From Dyadobacter sp. 676 (GTDB lineage Bacteria > Bacteroidota > Bacteroidia > Cytophagales > Spirosomataceae), in NCBI RefSeq assembly GCF_040448675.1, contig NZ_CP159289.1, positions 124,001 through 188,000 on the forward strand: 64,000 bases of DNA, written 5' to 3'. Position numbers and translations under genes: made by a program. The notes beneath the pieces are model-generated. The model searched no databases, had not been told where the DNA came from, and was given only the letters and a program-made list of their open reading frames with translations. This document shows positions 50,923 through 60,935 of this stretch, one piece after another; position 1 is the first letter of the stretch, and each line of letters opens with the position of its first letter.

Positions 50923-50941
50923 GGGACAATTTCGGGACACT
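50923..50941 (+). repeat. Candidate right integrase arm-type sites
   Basis: CGGGACA at 50923-50929 and 50934-50940, spaced 11 bp, in the same orientation as the left pair (7901-7918). The connecting sequence is also conserved (AATTT versus GTTTT-like). Confidence 0.6.
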
Positions 50942-51020
50942 AGACACACGAAAAGCATCCAAAAACTCATATACTCGATTTATTAACTATCTCATATACA
51001 GCACATTATAAAAACCTGTA

Positions 51021-51056
51021 AGGAGTTCGACTCTCCTTCTGGTCACAATGTAAAAA
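51021..51056 (+). repeat. attR core (36 bp)
   Basis: Identical to 7807-7842. It is the displaced 3' end of the host tRNA-Leu with no tRNA 5' half in front. Host sequence resumes after it. Confidence 0.92.
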
Positions 51057-51088
51057 AGTGCGCTCGGAGTAACCAGCGCACTTTTTTT
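51052..51088 (+). terminator. Displaced host tRNA terminator at attR
   Basis: A 13-bp perfect stem (51052-51064 with 51075-51087) and T7. Outer stem, T-run and following ATGTCTG match the left-end terminator; loop and inner stem differ. Confidence 0.85.
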
Positions 51089-51271
51089 ATGTCTGTCGCT
51101 ACCCTCCCTTAAGCCTTAACAGCCCGGCTTTCAGCTTTCCGCCGCGTCCGCTGCGAATTGCTTCTGTTTTGTTATATTTACAAACGAGCGCTTAATCTGG
51201 ACACATTGTACATATGACGGCAACCGGTTCTGAAAATCCGGTCGGTGTCGTATCACAAAGAACTGACGGCA

Positions 51272-51607
51272 ATGATAGAAGTTGCAAGAATAGCGGCAAT
51301 CATGAAAGCACACCATTTGAATACCAGCGAACTCGCTGAAATCGTGCGCCTATCTCCATCGAAAATCTCAAAAGTCCTCTCCGGAGACCAAAAATTCACT
51401 TCCGATGCCGTAGGGATATTGATCAACGAACTCGGCATCCATCCCAACTGGCTTTTCGGCTACGAGGGCGGGCCTGAAAAGATCGTATACCTCAAAGATT
51501 TCGTGCACAAAAGCGAGCTGGAAAAGCTGGAATCCCGGATACGTGAACTGAAAGACGAGCTGGGGGAAGTTTACAAACAGCTGGCCGAGGAGCGGCGTCC
51601 GAAGTAG
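51272..51607 (+). CDS. Small XRE-family HTH protein with C-terminal coiled coil
   Basis: 111 residues from MIEVARIAAIMKAHHLNTSELAEIV. Residues about 5-58 form an XRE-type HTH (SELAEIVRLSPSKISKVLSGDQKFTSDAVGILINELG). The NWLFGYEGG turn follows, and the end is a charged coiled coil (KSELEKLESRIRELKDELGEVYKQL). It is a common Bacteroidota chromosomal regulator. The first host gene after the prophage. Confidence 0.8.
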   Translation: MIEVARIAAIMKAHHLNTSELAEIVRLSPSKISKVLSGDQKFTSDAVGILINELGIHPNWLFGYEGGPEKIVYLKDFVHKSELEKLESRIRELKDELGEVYKQLAEERRPK

Positions 51608-51764
51608 TCGTTTTCCGCTATCCTATTGGATTCTACAAATGCGGCGATTATCTTTACAATCGTTTGAATAACCCCGAAAATCATAAAATTTTGAATTACG
51701 CGCTCTGCATGAGATTTGCTTTCCTGCTTGGTGTGGCCGGTATGCCGGCGCCTGGCGAAAACGA

Positions 51765-52180
51765 ATGTTTAGCCCAGTGCAGGGAGACAATCAGCCCGTC
51801 GAATCACAAAAAAAGTGCATTACCACTCGGTCCGGCTATCGGGTCCCAAAGAATACCTTACCCTTCTCAAAACAGGTGAGGAACGGATTTTCAGTTACCA
51901 TAACGACGAATTCAATCAGGTTTATCATGTTCTGATGTTTACCGAAATCCGGTTTTCCTCGGTAAAAGGCAATTTCTCGCTATACGCGACCATCAGCTCG
52001 ACCGACCGCAGCAACTGGCAGCGCGAGTTCGTCATTTCTTCTCCCGTAGAGCCGAAAGACCTTGAAAAAATGAAGGGTACGGTACAAATAGAAGTGTTCC
52101 TCCCCGACGACAAACGCATTTTCAGGATCGACTCCCGCAAGAATCAGTTGCTGCAAAAAGCCATTGCCTGCATGCGCTAG
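51765..52180 (+). CDS. Hypothetical host protein, possible start-proximal frameshift
   Basis: From a GTG at 51815 the frame gives 121 residues (HYHSVRLSGPKEYLTLLKTGEERIFSYHND...). An upstream frame from the ATG at 51765 (MFSPVQGDNQPVESQKK) would join it if the A7 run at 51808-51814 had eight bases. PilZ- or beta-barrel-like strands (GNFSLYATISSTDRSNWQREFVISSPVEP) are visible, but no family is certain. Confidence 0.55.
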
Positions 52181-52182
52181 CG

Positions 52183-52797
52183 TCACACGTAGAACAGCTC
52201 TTTGTTAAGCAATGCCACGATCTTTTCGAAATCTGCCGGGTTCGACTCGAAATCCATGTTATTCACGTCGATTTCGATGATTTTGCCATCTTCGTAGCTA
52301 CTGACGAAGTCTTCGTAGTAACGATTGAGACTGGTCAGATACTCGATCGAGATATCGGCTTCGAAATCACGTCCCCGTTTTTTGATCTGTGAGAGCAGTT
52401 TGGGAATATCCGCTTTGAGATAAATCAGCAGATCGGGCTGGGAAACGGTGCGTATAATCGATTCGAAAAGCAGCAGATAAGTCTTGTAATCGCGCTCGAC
52501 CAGCACGCCCGATTCGTAAAGATTTCTTGCAAAAATATAGGCGTCCTCATAAATGGTCCGGTCCTGCACGATCGTCGAATAGGTCGTCTCACGGATTTTC
52601 TGAACCTGGGCAAAACGGTTGTTCAGAAAATAAATCTGCAGATTGAATGCCCATCGCTCCATGTCCTGGTAAAAATCGGCCAGGTAGGGATTCCCTTCCA
52701 CCGCCTCGTACATCACTTCCCATTTAAAATAGTCGCCCAGCATCTGGGTCAATGTGGTTTTACCGGCGCCGATGTTTCCAATGATAGCGATGTGCAT
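52183..52797 (-). CDS. Deoxynucleoside kinase
   Basis: 204 residues. P-loop GNIGAGKTTLTQ at 7-18, substrate-binding EAVEGNPYLADFYQD, DRTIYEDAYIF with the catalytic/specificity residues, and the LID region KKRGRDFEADI. Full length for the dNK/dGK family, which phosphorylates deoxynucleosides in salvage. Convergent with the preceding gene. Confidence 0.92.
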   Translation of the reverse strand: MHIAIIGNIGAGKTTLTQMLGDYFKWEVMYEAVEGNPYLADFYQDMERWAFNLQIYFLNNRFAQVQKIRETTYSTIVQDRTIYEDAYIFARNLYESGVLVERDYKTYLLLFESIIRTVSQPDLLIYLKADIPKLLSQIKKRGRDFEADISIEYLTSLNRYYEDFVSSYEDGKIIEIDVNNMDFESNPADFEKIVALLNKELFYV

Positions 52798-52893
52798 ACG
52801 AGATCGGGGATAAGTTGAGTAAGAGAATGCCTTCCTGCAAAAATATGTATTTCGGTGAATAACCGGTCAGTTGTAAAACTGATTTTCGGCATT

Positions 52894-52923
52894 TTCCTGA
52901 AACTTGCATTATTCGTATATTTG
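52894..52923 (+). promoter_or_regulatory. Candidate promoter of trhO
   Basis: TATATTTG at 52916-52923 is a perfect -7 element; exactly 19 bp upstream lies TTC (one mismatch to TTG). The trhO ATG is 84 bp downstream. Confidence 0.5.
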
Positions 52924-53006
52924 CGGCTGATTTGGAGAAAAGAGCCAGGGCTCGCGCCCGGCGTTACATATCCCTTTTCTCTTTGGAAATATTTAATCGA
53001 CAACCG

Positions 53007-53993
53007 ATGAAACCTTACCGGGTTATCCTATATTACTATTATACGCCCATCGCCGATCCCGATGCCTATCGCGACGAGCATCACCTGTTTTGTGTCGAAA
53101 ATAACCTTCTGGGGCGCATTATCGTGGCGCCCGAAGGCCTGAACGGCACCGTTTCGGGCACTCCCGAGCAATGCGAGGCCTATATGGACTACGTCCGCTC
53201 CGACGCACGGTTTGCGGGGGTCCAGTTCAAGGTAGAGGAGTCGGACCATGTTGCATTCCAGAAGCTCCACGTGCGCGTGAAGGATGAAATCGTAAATTCG
53301 GACCTTCCTGTGAACCCGCTCGTGCGCACAGGCAAGCACCTCGAACCGGCCGATTTCAAGAAAATGCTGAACGACCCCGATGTGGTGCTGGTGGATATGC
53401 GTTCGGATTACGAACATGAAGTGGGCAAGTTCAAAGGTGCGATCACATTCGACATGCACAACCTGCGCGAGCTGCCCGAGCATGTACACGAAATCGCGCA
53501 TTTGAAAGACAAGAAAATCATTACTTATTGCACCGGCGGTATCAAATGCGAAAAAGCCAGCGCCTACCTGCTCGACCAGGGCTTTAAAGACGTGTACCAG
53601 CTGCACGGCGGCATTATCCGTTACGGCCTGGAAGAAGGTGGGGAAAACTTCGACGGCAAATGCTACGTGTTCGACAACCGCATTACGGTGGATGTGAACA
53701 AGGTCAACCCGACGGTGATTTCGAAATGCTTCATTTGCCAGGAGGCTTGCGACCGCATGGTCAACTGTGCCAACCCCGAATGCAACAACCACGTGCCTAT
53801 CTGCGAGAAATGCGGCTGGGAAATGGAAGGCGCATGTTCCGCGGAATGCAAAACACATCCTGCGAAACGGCCTTACGACGGCACCGGCTATTATGTGGTC
53901 AACAGCAACCACTACCACCCGATGCAAGGCCTGAAAAGCCAAAAGAAAAATCTCAGGAAAATGAAACTGGCATTGAAAACTGAATCGGCCTAG
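53007..53993 (+). CDS. trhO: Oxygen-dependent tRNA uridine(34) hydroxylase, rhodanese family
   Basis: 328 residues from MKPYRVILYYYYTPIADPDAY. An N-terminal acylphosphatase-like domain (HHLFCVENNLLGRIIVAPEGLNGTVSG) is followed by a rhodanese domain with the conserved active site YCTGGIKCEKAS, and a C-terminal Cys-rich zinc-binding extension (CFICQEACDRM, CANPEC, ICEKCGWEMEGACSAEC). This is the TrhO/YceA layout; the enzyme forms 5-hydroxyuridine at tRNA position 34. The ATG at 53007 begins the conserved domain; an earlier in-frame start adds an unrelated basic stretch. Confidence 0.93.
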   Translation: MKPYRVILYYYYTPIADPDAYRDEHHLFCVENNLLGRIIVAPEGLNGTVSGTPEQCEAYMDYVRSDARFAGVQFKVEESDHVAFQKLHVRVKDEIVNSDLPVNPLVRTGKHLEPADFKKMLNDPDVVLVDMRSDYEHEVGKFKGAITFDMHNLRELPEHVHEIAHLKDKKIITYCTGGIKCEKASAYLLDQGFKDVYQLHGGIIRYGLEEGGENFDGKCYVFDNRITVDVNKVNPTVISKCFICQEACDRMVNCANPECNNHVPICEKCGWEMEGACSAECKTHPAKRPYDGTGYYVVNSNHYHPMQGLKSQKKNLRKMKLALKTESA

Positions 53994-53998
53994 CCGGT

Positions 53999-54493
53999 TC
54001 AGTTCAATGTTTTTTCGAGAATATAATCGTTCATCCAGTAGGGCCCGATGGGTATATCCCGCTCGCCGACCACGCGGAAACCCATTTTTTCATAGAATGC
54101 TTTCGCTTTGTTGTACCGGTTTACATTCAGCGAAAGCACCTTTCCTCCCCCGGCCTTTACGTAGTTTTCAGTTTCCTGCAAAAGGTATTTACCTGCGCCG
54201 GTACCCTGCGTAGCGGGAAGCACATATATTTTATGTAATTTAAACTTCCCGGGCGCTTCCCTGGAAACCGACGAGAAGCCGACGGCCCGATTGCCGTCCA
54301 GCAGGATCAGGAACTGCTGACCCGATTGCATTTGCCCGGCGAGCGACCCGGGAGAATATATTTTTTCGAACATATAATCGATCTGGTCTTTGCTAAGGAT
54401 GTCACGGTAAGTGGGTTCCCATGTTTTTTCCTGGATGGCGATGATAGTGGGTATGTCCTCAACAGAGGCGCGCAGTGTTGCGAATGAAGGCAT
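53999..54493 (-). CDS. GNAT-family N-acetyltransferase
   Basis: 164 residues from MPSFATLRASVEDIPTIIAIQEK; an upstream ATG at 54541 would add 16 residues. Acetyl-CoA-binding motif A is seen as LHKIYVLPATQGTGAGKYLLQ, with LNVNRYNKAKAFYEKMGFRVVGERDI as motif B. The acceptor substrate cannot be read from the sequence. Convergent with trhO. Confidence 0.88.
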   Translation of the reverse strand: MPSFATLRASVEDIPTIIAIQEKTWEPTYRDILSKDQIDYMFEKIYSPGSLAGQMQSGQQFLILLDGNRAVGFSSVSREAPGKFKLHKIYVLPATQGTGAGKYLLQETENYVKAGGGKVLSLNVNRYNKAKAFYEKMGFRVVGERDIPIGPYWMNDYILEKTLN

Positions 54494-54613
54494 ATTGCTT
54501 AAATTTGGCAGCTTGAAAAGCGCAAGTAAATATTTATTCACTTAAAAACCTTGTTACTTCATCGGGCAGAACGACGGCACGAAAGCAGAGAGGCGCCCGA
54601 TAAGTAGAAATAT

Positions 54614-55381
54614 ATGAAACCCCTCATTTTAGTTACAAATGATGACGGAATAACGTCAAAAGGCATCCGAACACTGGTTGAAATCATGCAAACGCTGGGC
54701 GAAGTAATCGTAGTCGCCCCGAACAGCCCGCAATCCGGAATGGGCCACGCCATTACCATCGGGGAGCCGCTTCGACTCTATTCCACCCATATTTTCGACA
54801 ATGTAACAGAATACGAATGCTCGGGCACCCCTGCCGACTGCGTAAAACTCGCTAAAAACTACGTGTTGCAGGACCGCAAGCCCGACCTCGTCGTGAGCGG
54901 CATCAATCACGGCAGCAACAGCTCGATCAGCGTGCTGTATTCGGGCACCATGTCGGCGGCTATCGAAGCGGCGATCGAAGGCATTCCGGCGATCGGTTTT
55001 TCGCTTTGCGATTTCAGGGAAGATGCGGATTTCAGCCATGCCGTGCCTTTCATCAAGTCGATTACCGAAGAAGCTTTGAAAAATGGTATTCCAAACGGCA
55101 TTGCCTTGAATGTGAACATTCCTGCGAAAACCGACCTGGCGCTGAGAGGAGTAAAGGTCTGCCGTCAGGCGCATGCCAAATGGCAGGAGAAATTCGACTA
55201 TCGTGTCGACCCGAACGGTCGCGGCTACCTTTGGATGGCCGGAGAGTTCGTCAATTTCGATACGGAAAAAGAAGACACCGATGTCTGGGCACTGGATAAT
55301 AACTATATCTCGGTGGTGCCATGTCAATATGATCTGACAGAGTATGAAGCGTTGAAAAAGCTATCGACCTGGGATTTGTAA
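54614..55381 (+). CDS. surE: 5'/3'-nucleotidase SurE
   Basis: 255 residues. The metal/active-site motif LVTNDDGI is at 7-14, followed by VVAPNSPQSGMGHAIT, the conserved CSGTPADCVKLA and VVSGINHGSNSSISVLYSGTMSAAIEA. Full length for SurE, a metal-dependent nucleotidase/exopolyphosphatase. Divergent from the GNAT gene and 13 bp before the GH3-like gene. Confidence 0.96.
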   Translation: MKPLILVTNDDGITSKGIRTLVEIMQTLGEVIVVAPNSPQSGMGHAITIGEPLRLYSTHIFDNVTEYECSGTPADCVKLAKNYVLQDRKPDLVVSGINHGSNSSISVLYSGTMSAAIEAAIEGIPAIGFSLCDFREDADFSHAVPFIKSITEEALKNGIPNGIALNVNIPAKTDLALRGVKVCRQAHAKWQEKFDYRVDPNGRGYLWMAGEFVNFDTEKEDTDVWALDNNYISVVPCQYDLTEYEALKKLSTWDL

Positions 55382-55394
55382 TTTAAACACAGCT

Positions 55395-56963
55395 ATGGCA
55401 TTAGTAGGCAGTTTATTAAAGAAAGGCATCCATTTCAGCAACATCGTTGCCAACCGCCGCAAGGCAAGTTTACACCAGCAGCAGAAGAAAACCCTGGCCA
55501 AACTTCTGGCAAAGGCGCGATATACCGAGTTCGGCGAGAAATATAACTTCGACGAGCTGCTTTCCAGTATTCTTTTCGGCGAAAGAGGCGCGTTTTACGA
55601 GCTCTACAAACGCACGGTGCCCATTTACGATTATAACAAGATATTCAACGAATGGTGGCACAAATCGCTCGAAGGAGAAAAGGACGTTTGCTGGCCCGGC
55701 ACGGTGAAATACTATGCATTGAGTTCGGGAACGTCGGAGGCCGCTTCCAAGCAGATTCCGGTAACGAAGGCGATGACGAAAGCCATTCAGAAAACGAGTA
55801 TCAGGCAGATATTGTCGTTGGGCCATTACAAGGACCTTCCGCCTGATTTGTACGAAAAAGGCTTTTTAATGCTGAGCGGCAGCACCAATCTTAACCCGCA
55901 TGAAACGGGGAGCCTGGCTGGTGATTTGAGCGGTATCCAAATCCAGCAGATCCCGCGCTGGTTCCGGCCCTACTACAAACCGGGCCAGAAAATCGCGGCG
56001 CAGCGCGACTGGGGCCTGAAACTCGAAGAGATTACCCGCGTCGCCAGCGAATGGGACATTGGTTTCGTCGTGGGAGTACCCGCCTGGATCCAGTTGCTTT
56101 TCGAGAAGATCATCGCGCATTATAATGTTAAGAACATCCACGAAATCTGGCCGAACTTGCAGGTTTTCGCGCACGGGGGCGTGTCGTTCGAACCCTATCG
56201 CAAAGGTTTCGAAAAGTTGCTCGGCAAGCCGATGATCTACATTAATACCTACCTAGCTTCGGAAGGCTTTATCGCTTACCAGGCACGCCCGGGCGCGGAA
56301 GGCATGGAACTGGTATGTGATAACGGTCTCTTCTTCGAATTTATCCCCTTCACCCCCAAAAATTTCGATTCGGACGGTGTGATGCTCGATAACCCCGAAA
56401 CGCTGATGATCGATCAGGTGGAAGACGGGAAAGAATACGCGCTGTTGCTCTCGACGTGCTCGGGGGCCTGGCGTTACCTGATCGGCGATACCGTACGGTT
56501 TGTGGACAAGTCGCGGGGAGAAATCGTGATCACGGGGCGCACGAAGCACTTCCTGAGCCTTTGCGGCGAGCACCTCTCGGTTGACAATATGAATAAGGCG
56601 ATCGACCTTGTTTCGCAGGAAATGGGTATTTCGGTGAAAGAATTCACAGTTTGCGGCATCGAACACGGCACGATGTTCGCGCACGACTGGTACATAGGTG
56701 CGGAGGAGTCGAATGTAAATACGGACGAATTAAAACAAAAGCTCGACGCGAAACTCGCCGAACTGAACGACGATTACGCCGTGGAACGCCGGCATGCCTT
56801 GAAGGAAATTTTTGTAACCGTACTGCCCAACCAGGCATTTTACGACTGGATGGAGTCCAAGGGCAAGCTTGGCGGCCAAAACAAATTCCCGCGCGTGTTC
56901 AAAAAAGACCTGATCGACGACTGGAAAAACTTCCTGAGAACCGAAGGTTATATCAAGGAATAG
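55395..56963 (+). CDS. GH3 auxin-responsive promoter-family protein
   Basis: 522 residues. GH3/ANL-type adenylating fold: YYALSSGTSEAASKQIPVT is the ATP phosphate-binding loop, FAHGGVSFEPYRKGFEKLLG, INTYLASEGFIAYQ contains the acceptor-region Glu, and RYLIGDTVRFVDKSRGEIVITGRTKHFLSLCGEHLS is the conserved C-terminal hinge. Plant members link amino acids to jasmonate or auxin; the bacterial substrate is unknown. Probably co-transcribed with surE. Confidence 0.92.
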   Translation: MALVGSLLKKGIHFSNIVANRRKASLHQQQKKTLAKLLAKARYTEFGEKYNFDELLSSILFGERGAFYELYKRTVPIYDYNKIFNEWWHKSLEGEKDVCWPGTVKYYALSSGTSEAASKQIPVTKAMTKAIQKTSIRQILSLGHYKDLPPDLYEKGFLMLSGSTNLNPHETGSLAGDLSGIQIQQIPRWFRPYYKPGQKIAAQRDWGLKLEEITRVASEWDIGFVVGVPAWIQLLFEKIIAHYNVKNIHEIWPNLQVFAHGGVSFEPYRKGFEKLLGKPMIYINTYLASEGFIAYQARPGAEGMELVCDNGLFFEFIPFTPKNFDSDGVMLDNPETLMIDQVEDGKEYALLLSTCSGAWRYLIGDTVRFVDKSRGEIVITGRTKHFLSLCGEHLSVDNMNKAIDLVSQEMGISVKEFTVCGIEHGTMFAHDWYIGAEESNVNTDELKQKLDAKLAELNDDYAVERRHALKEIFVTVLPNQAFYDWMESKGKLGGQNKFPRVFKKDLIDDWKNFLRTEGYIKE

Positions 56964-56965
56964 CG

Positions 56966-57580
56966 TTACTTCAAAAAATTGGTATAAGCGATCTGACAGG
57001 CGATGAGAATAAAAACCACGCCTGTCACTTTGTTAAATACGGTGACTACCCTGGGCGTAAAGAGCTTTTTGAGCCGGTGTGCAAAAACAGCGATAGCGCT
57101 TTCCACCAAAAACACCGCAATGACGCTCGCGGCGAAAAACAGGATTACCTGGTTAAGGTTATAATGCAAGTTCGTGCGGATGTACGAGGCAATAGTAACC
57201 CAGCTGATAAAGTTCACGGGGTTCAGGCCGTTGAGCAAAAAGCCTGTCGTAAAATAATAGAGAAAGTTTCCGAAACGCGTTTGCGGCTCGGTGATCTGAG
57301 GCTGCCCTTTAACGATGTTGCTCAAACCCAACGCAGTCAGGAACACTACCCCGGCGCCGGCCATCCATTGCTGAAAATGTGGGATGTCGGGTAATAGCGC
57401 CGTCCCGAAAATGGCGAAGAAAACGAAGATAATGTCGCATATGAACACGCCGAACGCGATTTTGATGCCGGTCCGGTAGCCATTATCGACGCTGTTCTGA
57501 ACCAGTGAAAAAAAGACCGTCCCGAAAGTAAGGCACAATGCGACGCCCGTCAGCGTCCCGTAAAATAGCGCTTGCAGCAT
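56966..57580 (-). CDS. LysE-family amino-acid exporter
   Basis: 204 residues with five to six TMs. The conserved N-terminal motif TGVALCLTFGTVFFSLVQNSVDNGYRTGIKIAFGV and the GFLLNGLNPVNFISWV motif identify the LysE/RhtB family. The product exports amino acids or analogues; substrate unknown. One bp from the Nudix gene upstream, so probably the same transcript. Confidence 0.92.
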   Translation of the reverse strand: MLQALFYGTLTGVALCLTFGTVFFSLVQNSVDNGYRTGIKIAFGVFICDIIFVFFAIFGTALLPDIPHFQQWMAGAGVVFLTALGLSNIVKGQPQITEPQTRFGNFLYYFTTGFLLNGLNPVNFISWVTIASYIRTNLHYNLNQVILFFAASVIAVFLVESAIAVFAHRLKKLFTPRVVTVFNKVTGVVFILIACQIAYTNFLK

Positions 57581-57581
57581 A

Positions 57582-58136
57582 TTAAATACCTTTCAGTCTG
57601 GCAGTCATCAATATGGCAGCTACCGAAAGCGAATCGGTGATTTCGGACCGCATAACCATGTCTACTGCTTCTCTTAAAGGCAATTTCCATACCTGCAAGT
57701 CTTCCGTATCCTCGGGCTCGGCCTGGTCTTGCGTGAGTTCTTCGGCAATGTAGAGAAAACCTTCTTCGTCGGTAGCCGAGTTGGAGGTGTGAATGCGCGC
57801 GAGTTTGGTCCACCTGCCGGCAACGAGGCCGGTTTCCTCTTTCAGCTCCCGTTTGGCGCCCTCGAGGGGGTCGGTGCCGAGCGGTCCGCCGCCTTCCGGG
57901 ATTTCCCATGAATATTCGTCGATCGCGTAGCGGTACTGGCCCACGAGGTAAATATTGTCGTCGCTGTCCACCGGGATGACCCCTATCGCCTGGTTTTTAA
58001 ATTTAACCAGCCCGTAAATGCCTTTGTTGCCGGAAGGGTTAATCACGTCACGGTGACTGAGTTCCAGCCAGGCGTTCTCATAAACGGTTTCAGACGATAG
58101 TGTTTTCCAGTTATTTTCAGTGGATATAACCCGCAT
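57582..58136 (-). CDS. Nudix hydrolase, ADP-ribose-pyrophosphatase-like
   Basis: 184 residues. Nudix box GPLGTDPLEGAKRELKEETGL fits GX5EX7REUXEEXGU. The N-terminal strand region and the GLVKFKNQAIGVIPVDSDDNIYLVGQYRYAIDEYSWEIPEGGG preamble resemble ADP-ribose pyrophosphatases. Likely a housekeeping nucleotide-sugar hydrolase. Confidence 0.93.
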   Translation of the reverse strand: MRVISTENNWKTLSSETVYENAWLELSHRDVINPSGNKGIYGLVKFKNQAIGVIPVDSDDNIYLVGQYRYAIDEYSWEIPEGGGPLGTDPLEGAKRELKEETGLVAGRWTKLARIHTSNSATDEEGFLYIAEELTQDQAEPEDTEDLQVWKLPLREAVDMVMRSEITDSLSVAAILMTARLKGI

Positions 58137-58174
58137 TTTATTAGTATTTTTGACTTCTCATTGACGAATCTCTG

Positions 58175-59188
58175 ATGCAAATAAACCAAAATAAGCTCAA
58201 ACAACGTCTTATCATGCTGTCTTTTGTGGCCAGCATTCTCTTGACGGGATTGAAGTTTTTTGCATTCTACCTCACCTCTTCCAATGCCATACTGAGCGAC
58301 GCGCTCGAATCGATTATCAATGTAATCGCCAGCGGTTTTGCGTTTTACAGCGTCTATCTTTCCGCACAGCCGAAAGACCGCAACCACCCTTACGGCCACG
58401 GTAAAGTCGAATTTTTTTCGGCCGGTTTCGAAGGTGCGCTGATTATTATCGCATCGATATTCATCATCGTGGAGGCCGTCAAAAGGCTGCTTCATCCAGC
58501 CCCCATTCAAAACCTCGCGGAAGGTTCGGGTTTTATCCTTTTTACGATAGCGGTCAATACGGCAATCGGTTATAAACTGCTGATAGAAGGTCGCAGGGCC
58601 AACTCGCTGGCGTTGGTAGCCGATGGAAAGCACCTAATGTCCGACAGCATCAGCAGCGTAATACTTATTTTAAGTGTGGGACTGATCATGCTCACCGGCT
58701 ATGTGTGGATCGACAGCGTCGCCTCGCTATTCTTCGGGCTTTTCCTGGCATACAGCGGTTCTCAATTGGTGGGAAAATCGGTGGCGGGGTTAATGGACGC
58801 CAGCGACGACCTGCTTCTGGAAAAAGTCATCCAAACGCTGAACGAAAACAAAAAGGACGAATGGATCGACGTGCACAACCTGCGCGCGCAGCAATACGGC
58901 TCCGATCTGCATATCGACTGCCATTTGACGTTGCCCTATTATTGGCAGCTGCAAAAGGTGCACGAGACGATCCACGACTTCGAGAATATCCTGAAAGCGC
59001 AGCAGGTAGGCGAAACGGAAATTTTCGTGCATGCCGATCCGTGCATATACCAATGTTGCTACTTTTGCAGGATCGACGATTGTCCTGTCCGGCAGCATGC
59101 CTTCGTGCAGGACATCGAATGGGACTCAGCCAAGCTCACCAAGAACGAGAAGCTGTACCACGAGGCCAGAATCAATATTCAGGAATAA
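58175..59188 (+). CDS. CDF-family cation efflux protein
   Basis: 337 residues. Six TM segments with the metal-site pattern LSDALESIINV and HPYGHGKVEFFSA in the first part, LVADGKHLMSDSISS (HxxxD site) in TM5, and a cytosolic C-terminal domain (VHNLRAQQYGSDLHIDCHLTLPYYW). The C-terminus carries an extra Cys cluster (CIYQCCYFCRIDDCP), which may bind metal. Exports divalent metals such as zinc or iron. Confidence 0.92.
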   Translation: MQINQNKLKQRLIMLSFVASILLTGLKFFAFYLTSSNAILSDALESIINVIASGFAFYSVYLSAQPKDRNHPYGHGKVEFFSAGFEGALIIIASIFIIVEAVKRLLHPAPIQNLAEGSGFILFTIAVNTAIGYKLLIEGRRANSLALVADGKHLMSDSISSVILILSVGLIMLTGYVWIDSVASLFFGLFLAYSGSQLVGKSVAGLMDASDDLLLEKVIQTLNENKKDEWIDVHNLRAQQYGSDLHIDCHLTLPYYWQLQKVHETIHDFENILKAQQVGETEIFVHADPCIYQCCYFCRIDDCPVRQHAFVQDIEWDSAKLTKNEKLYHEARINIQE

Positions 59189-59214
59189 TAATCAAATCTA
59201 AATTCTAACCAATC

Positions 59215-60138
<924 letters not shown>

Positions 60139-60168
60139 TCGCAAGTACGAACAATACCCGGCCATACA

Positions 60169-60223
60169 TGACCATAAATGACAACACCTGACAGTCTTTG
60201 TCAGGTGTTGTCATTTATGGTCA
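60169..60223. repeat. Perfect 25-bp inverted repeat between convergent genes
   Basis: Arms 60169-60193 and 60199-60223 are exactly complementary, with a 5-nt loop. Part of the right arm is repeated in direct orientation just after it (GTCAGATGTTGTCA). There is no T-run. It could stop transcription in both directions or be a dispersed palindromic element. Confidence 0.85.
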
Positions 60224-60245
60224 GATGTTGTCAATTCTTGTATTC

Positions 60246-60935
60246 TTACATCCCCAGGTAGCTGAGGAACTCCTTTTTGGTCGTCTCCTCTTCAAACTTC
60301 CCGCCGTAATATGCGGTCACCGTCGAGCTGCCCGAATCGCGTATGCCGCGCGACTGCACGCACATGTGCTGGGCGTCGATTACCACCGCCACGTCCTCGG
60401 TTTGCAATGCCTGCTTCAACTCGTTGGCAATTTGCACGGTAAGCCGCTCCTGCACCTGCGGACGTTTGGAATAATATTCTACAATCCGGTTCAGTTTCGA
60501 TAAGCCGATCACTTTTCCGCTCGAAATATAGGCTACATGGGCCTTGCCATAAATAGGGACAAAGTGGTGCTCGCAGTTGGAGAACACCGAAATATCCTTC
60601 TCCACCAGCATTTGATTGTATTTGTATTTATTGTCGAAAAGCGTGACAGCCGGTTTGTTCTTCGGGTCGAGGCCACTGAAAACCTCCTTTATATACATTT
60701 TCGCAACCCGTTTCGGCGTGCCTTTGAGACTGTCGTCGGTCATATCCAGACCCATGATCTCCATGATATGACGGAAATGCTTCTCGATCAGCTCCATTTT
60801 AAGCTCATCCTCCATCGCGAAAGCGTCCTTGCGGAGGGGCGTCTCTATTCCTGAAAACAAATGATCGTCACCAACCTCTTCAATGTCCAAAGCCTCACTG
60901 GACCGGATACTCGACAAAATTCCGTTCTGTTTCAT
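60246..60935 (-). CDS. folE: GTP cyclohydrolase I
   Basis: 229 residues. Zinc-site and catalytic motifs are clear: SNCEHHFVPIYGKAHVAYI (Cys/His), GLSKLNRIVEYYSKRPQVQERLT, VAVVIDAQHMCVQSRGIRDSGSSTVT. The N-terminus MKQNGILSSIRSSE overlaps the upstream PTPS gene. Produces dihydroneopterin triphosphate, the first step of folate, biopterin and queuosine synthesis. Confidence 0.97.
   Translation of the reverse strand: MKQNGILSSIRSSEALDIEEVGDDHLFSGIETPLRKDAFAMEDELKMELIEKHFRHIMEIMGLDMTDDSLKGTPKRVAKMYIKEVFSGLDPKNKPAVTLFDNKYKYNQMLVEKDISVFSNCEHHFVPIYGKAHVAYISSGKVIGLSKLNRIVEYYSKRPQVQERLTVQIANELKQALQTEDVAVVIDAQHMCVQSRGIRDSGSSTVTAYYGGKFEEETTKKEFLSYLGM

Noticed and set aside
53028..53942. A 304-codon minus-strand frame opposite trhO
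   Set aside because: Shadow of a conserved gene with diagnostic active-site motifs.
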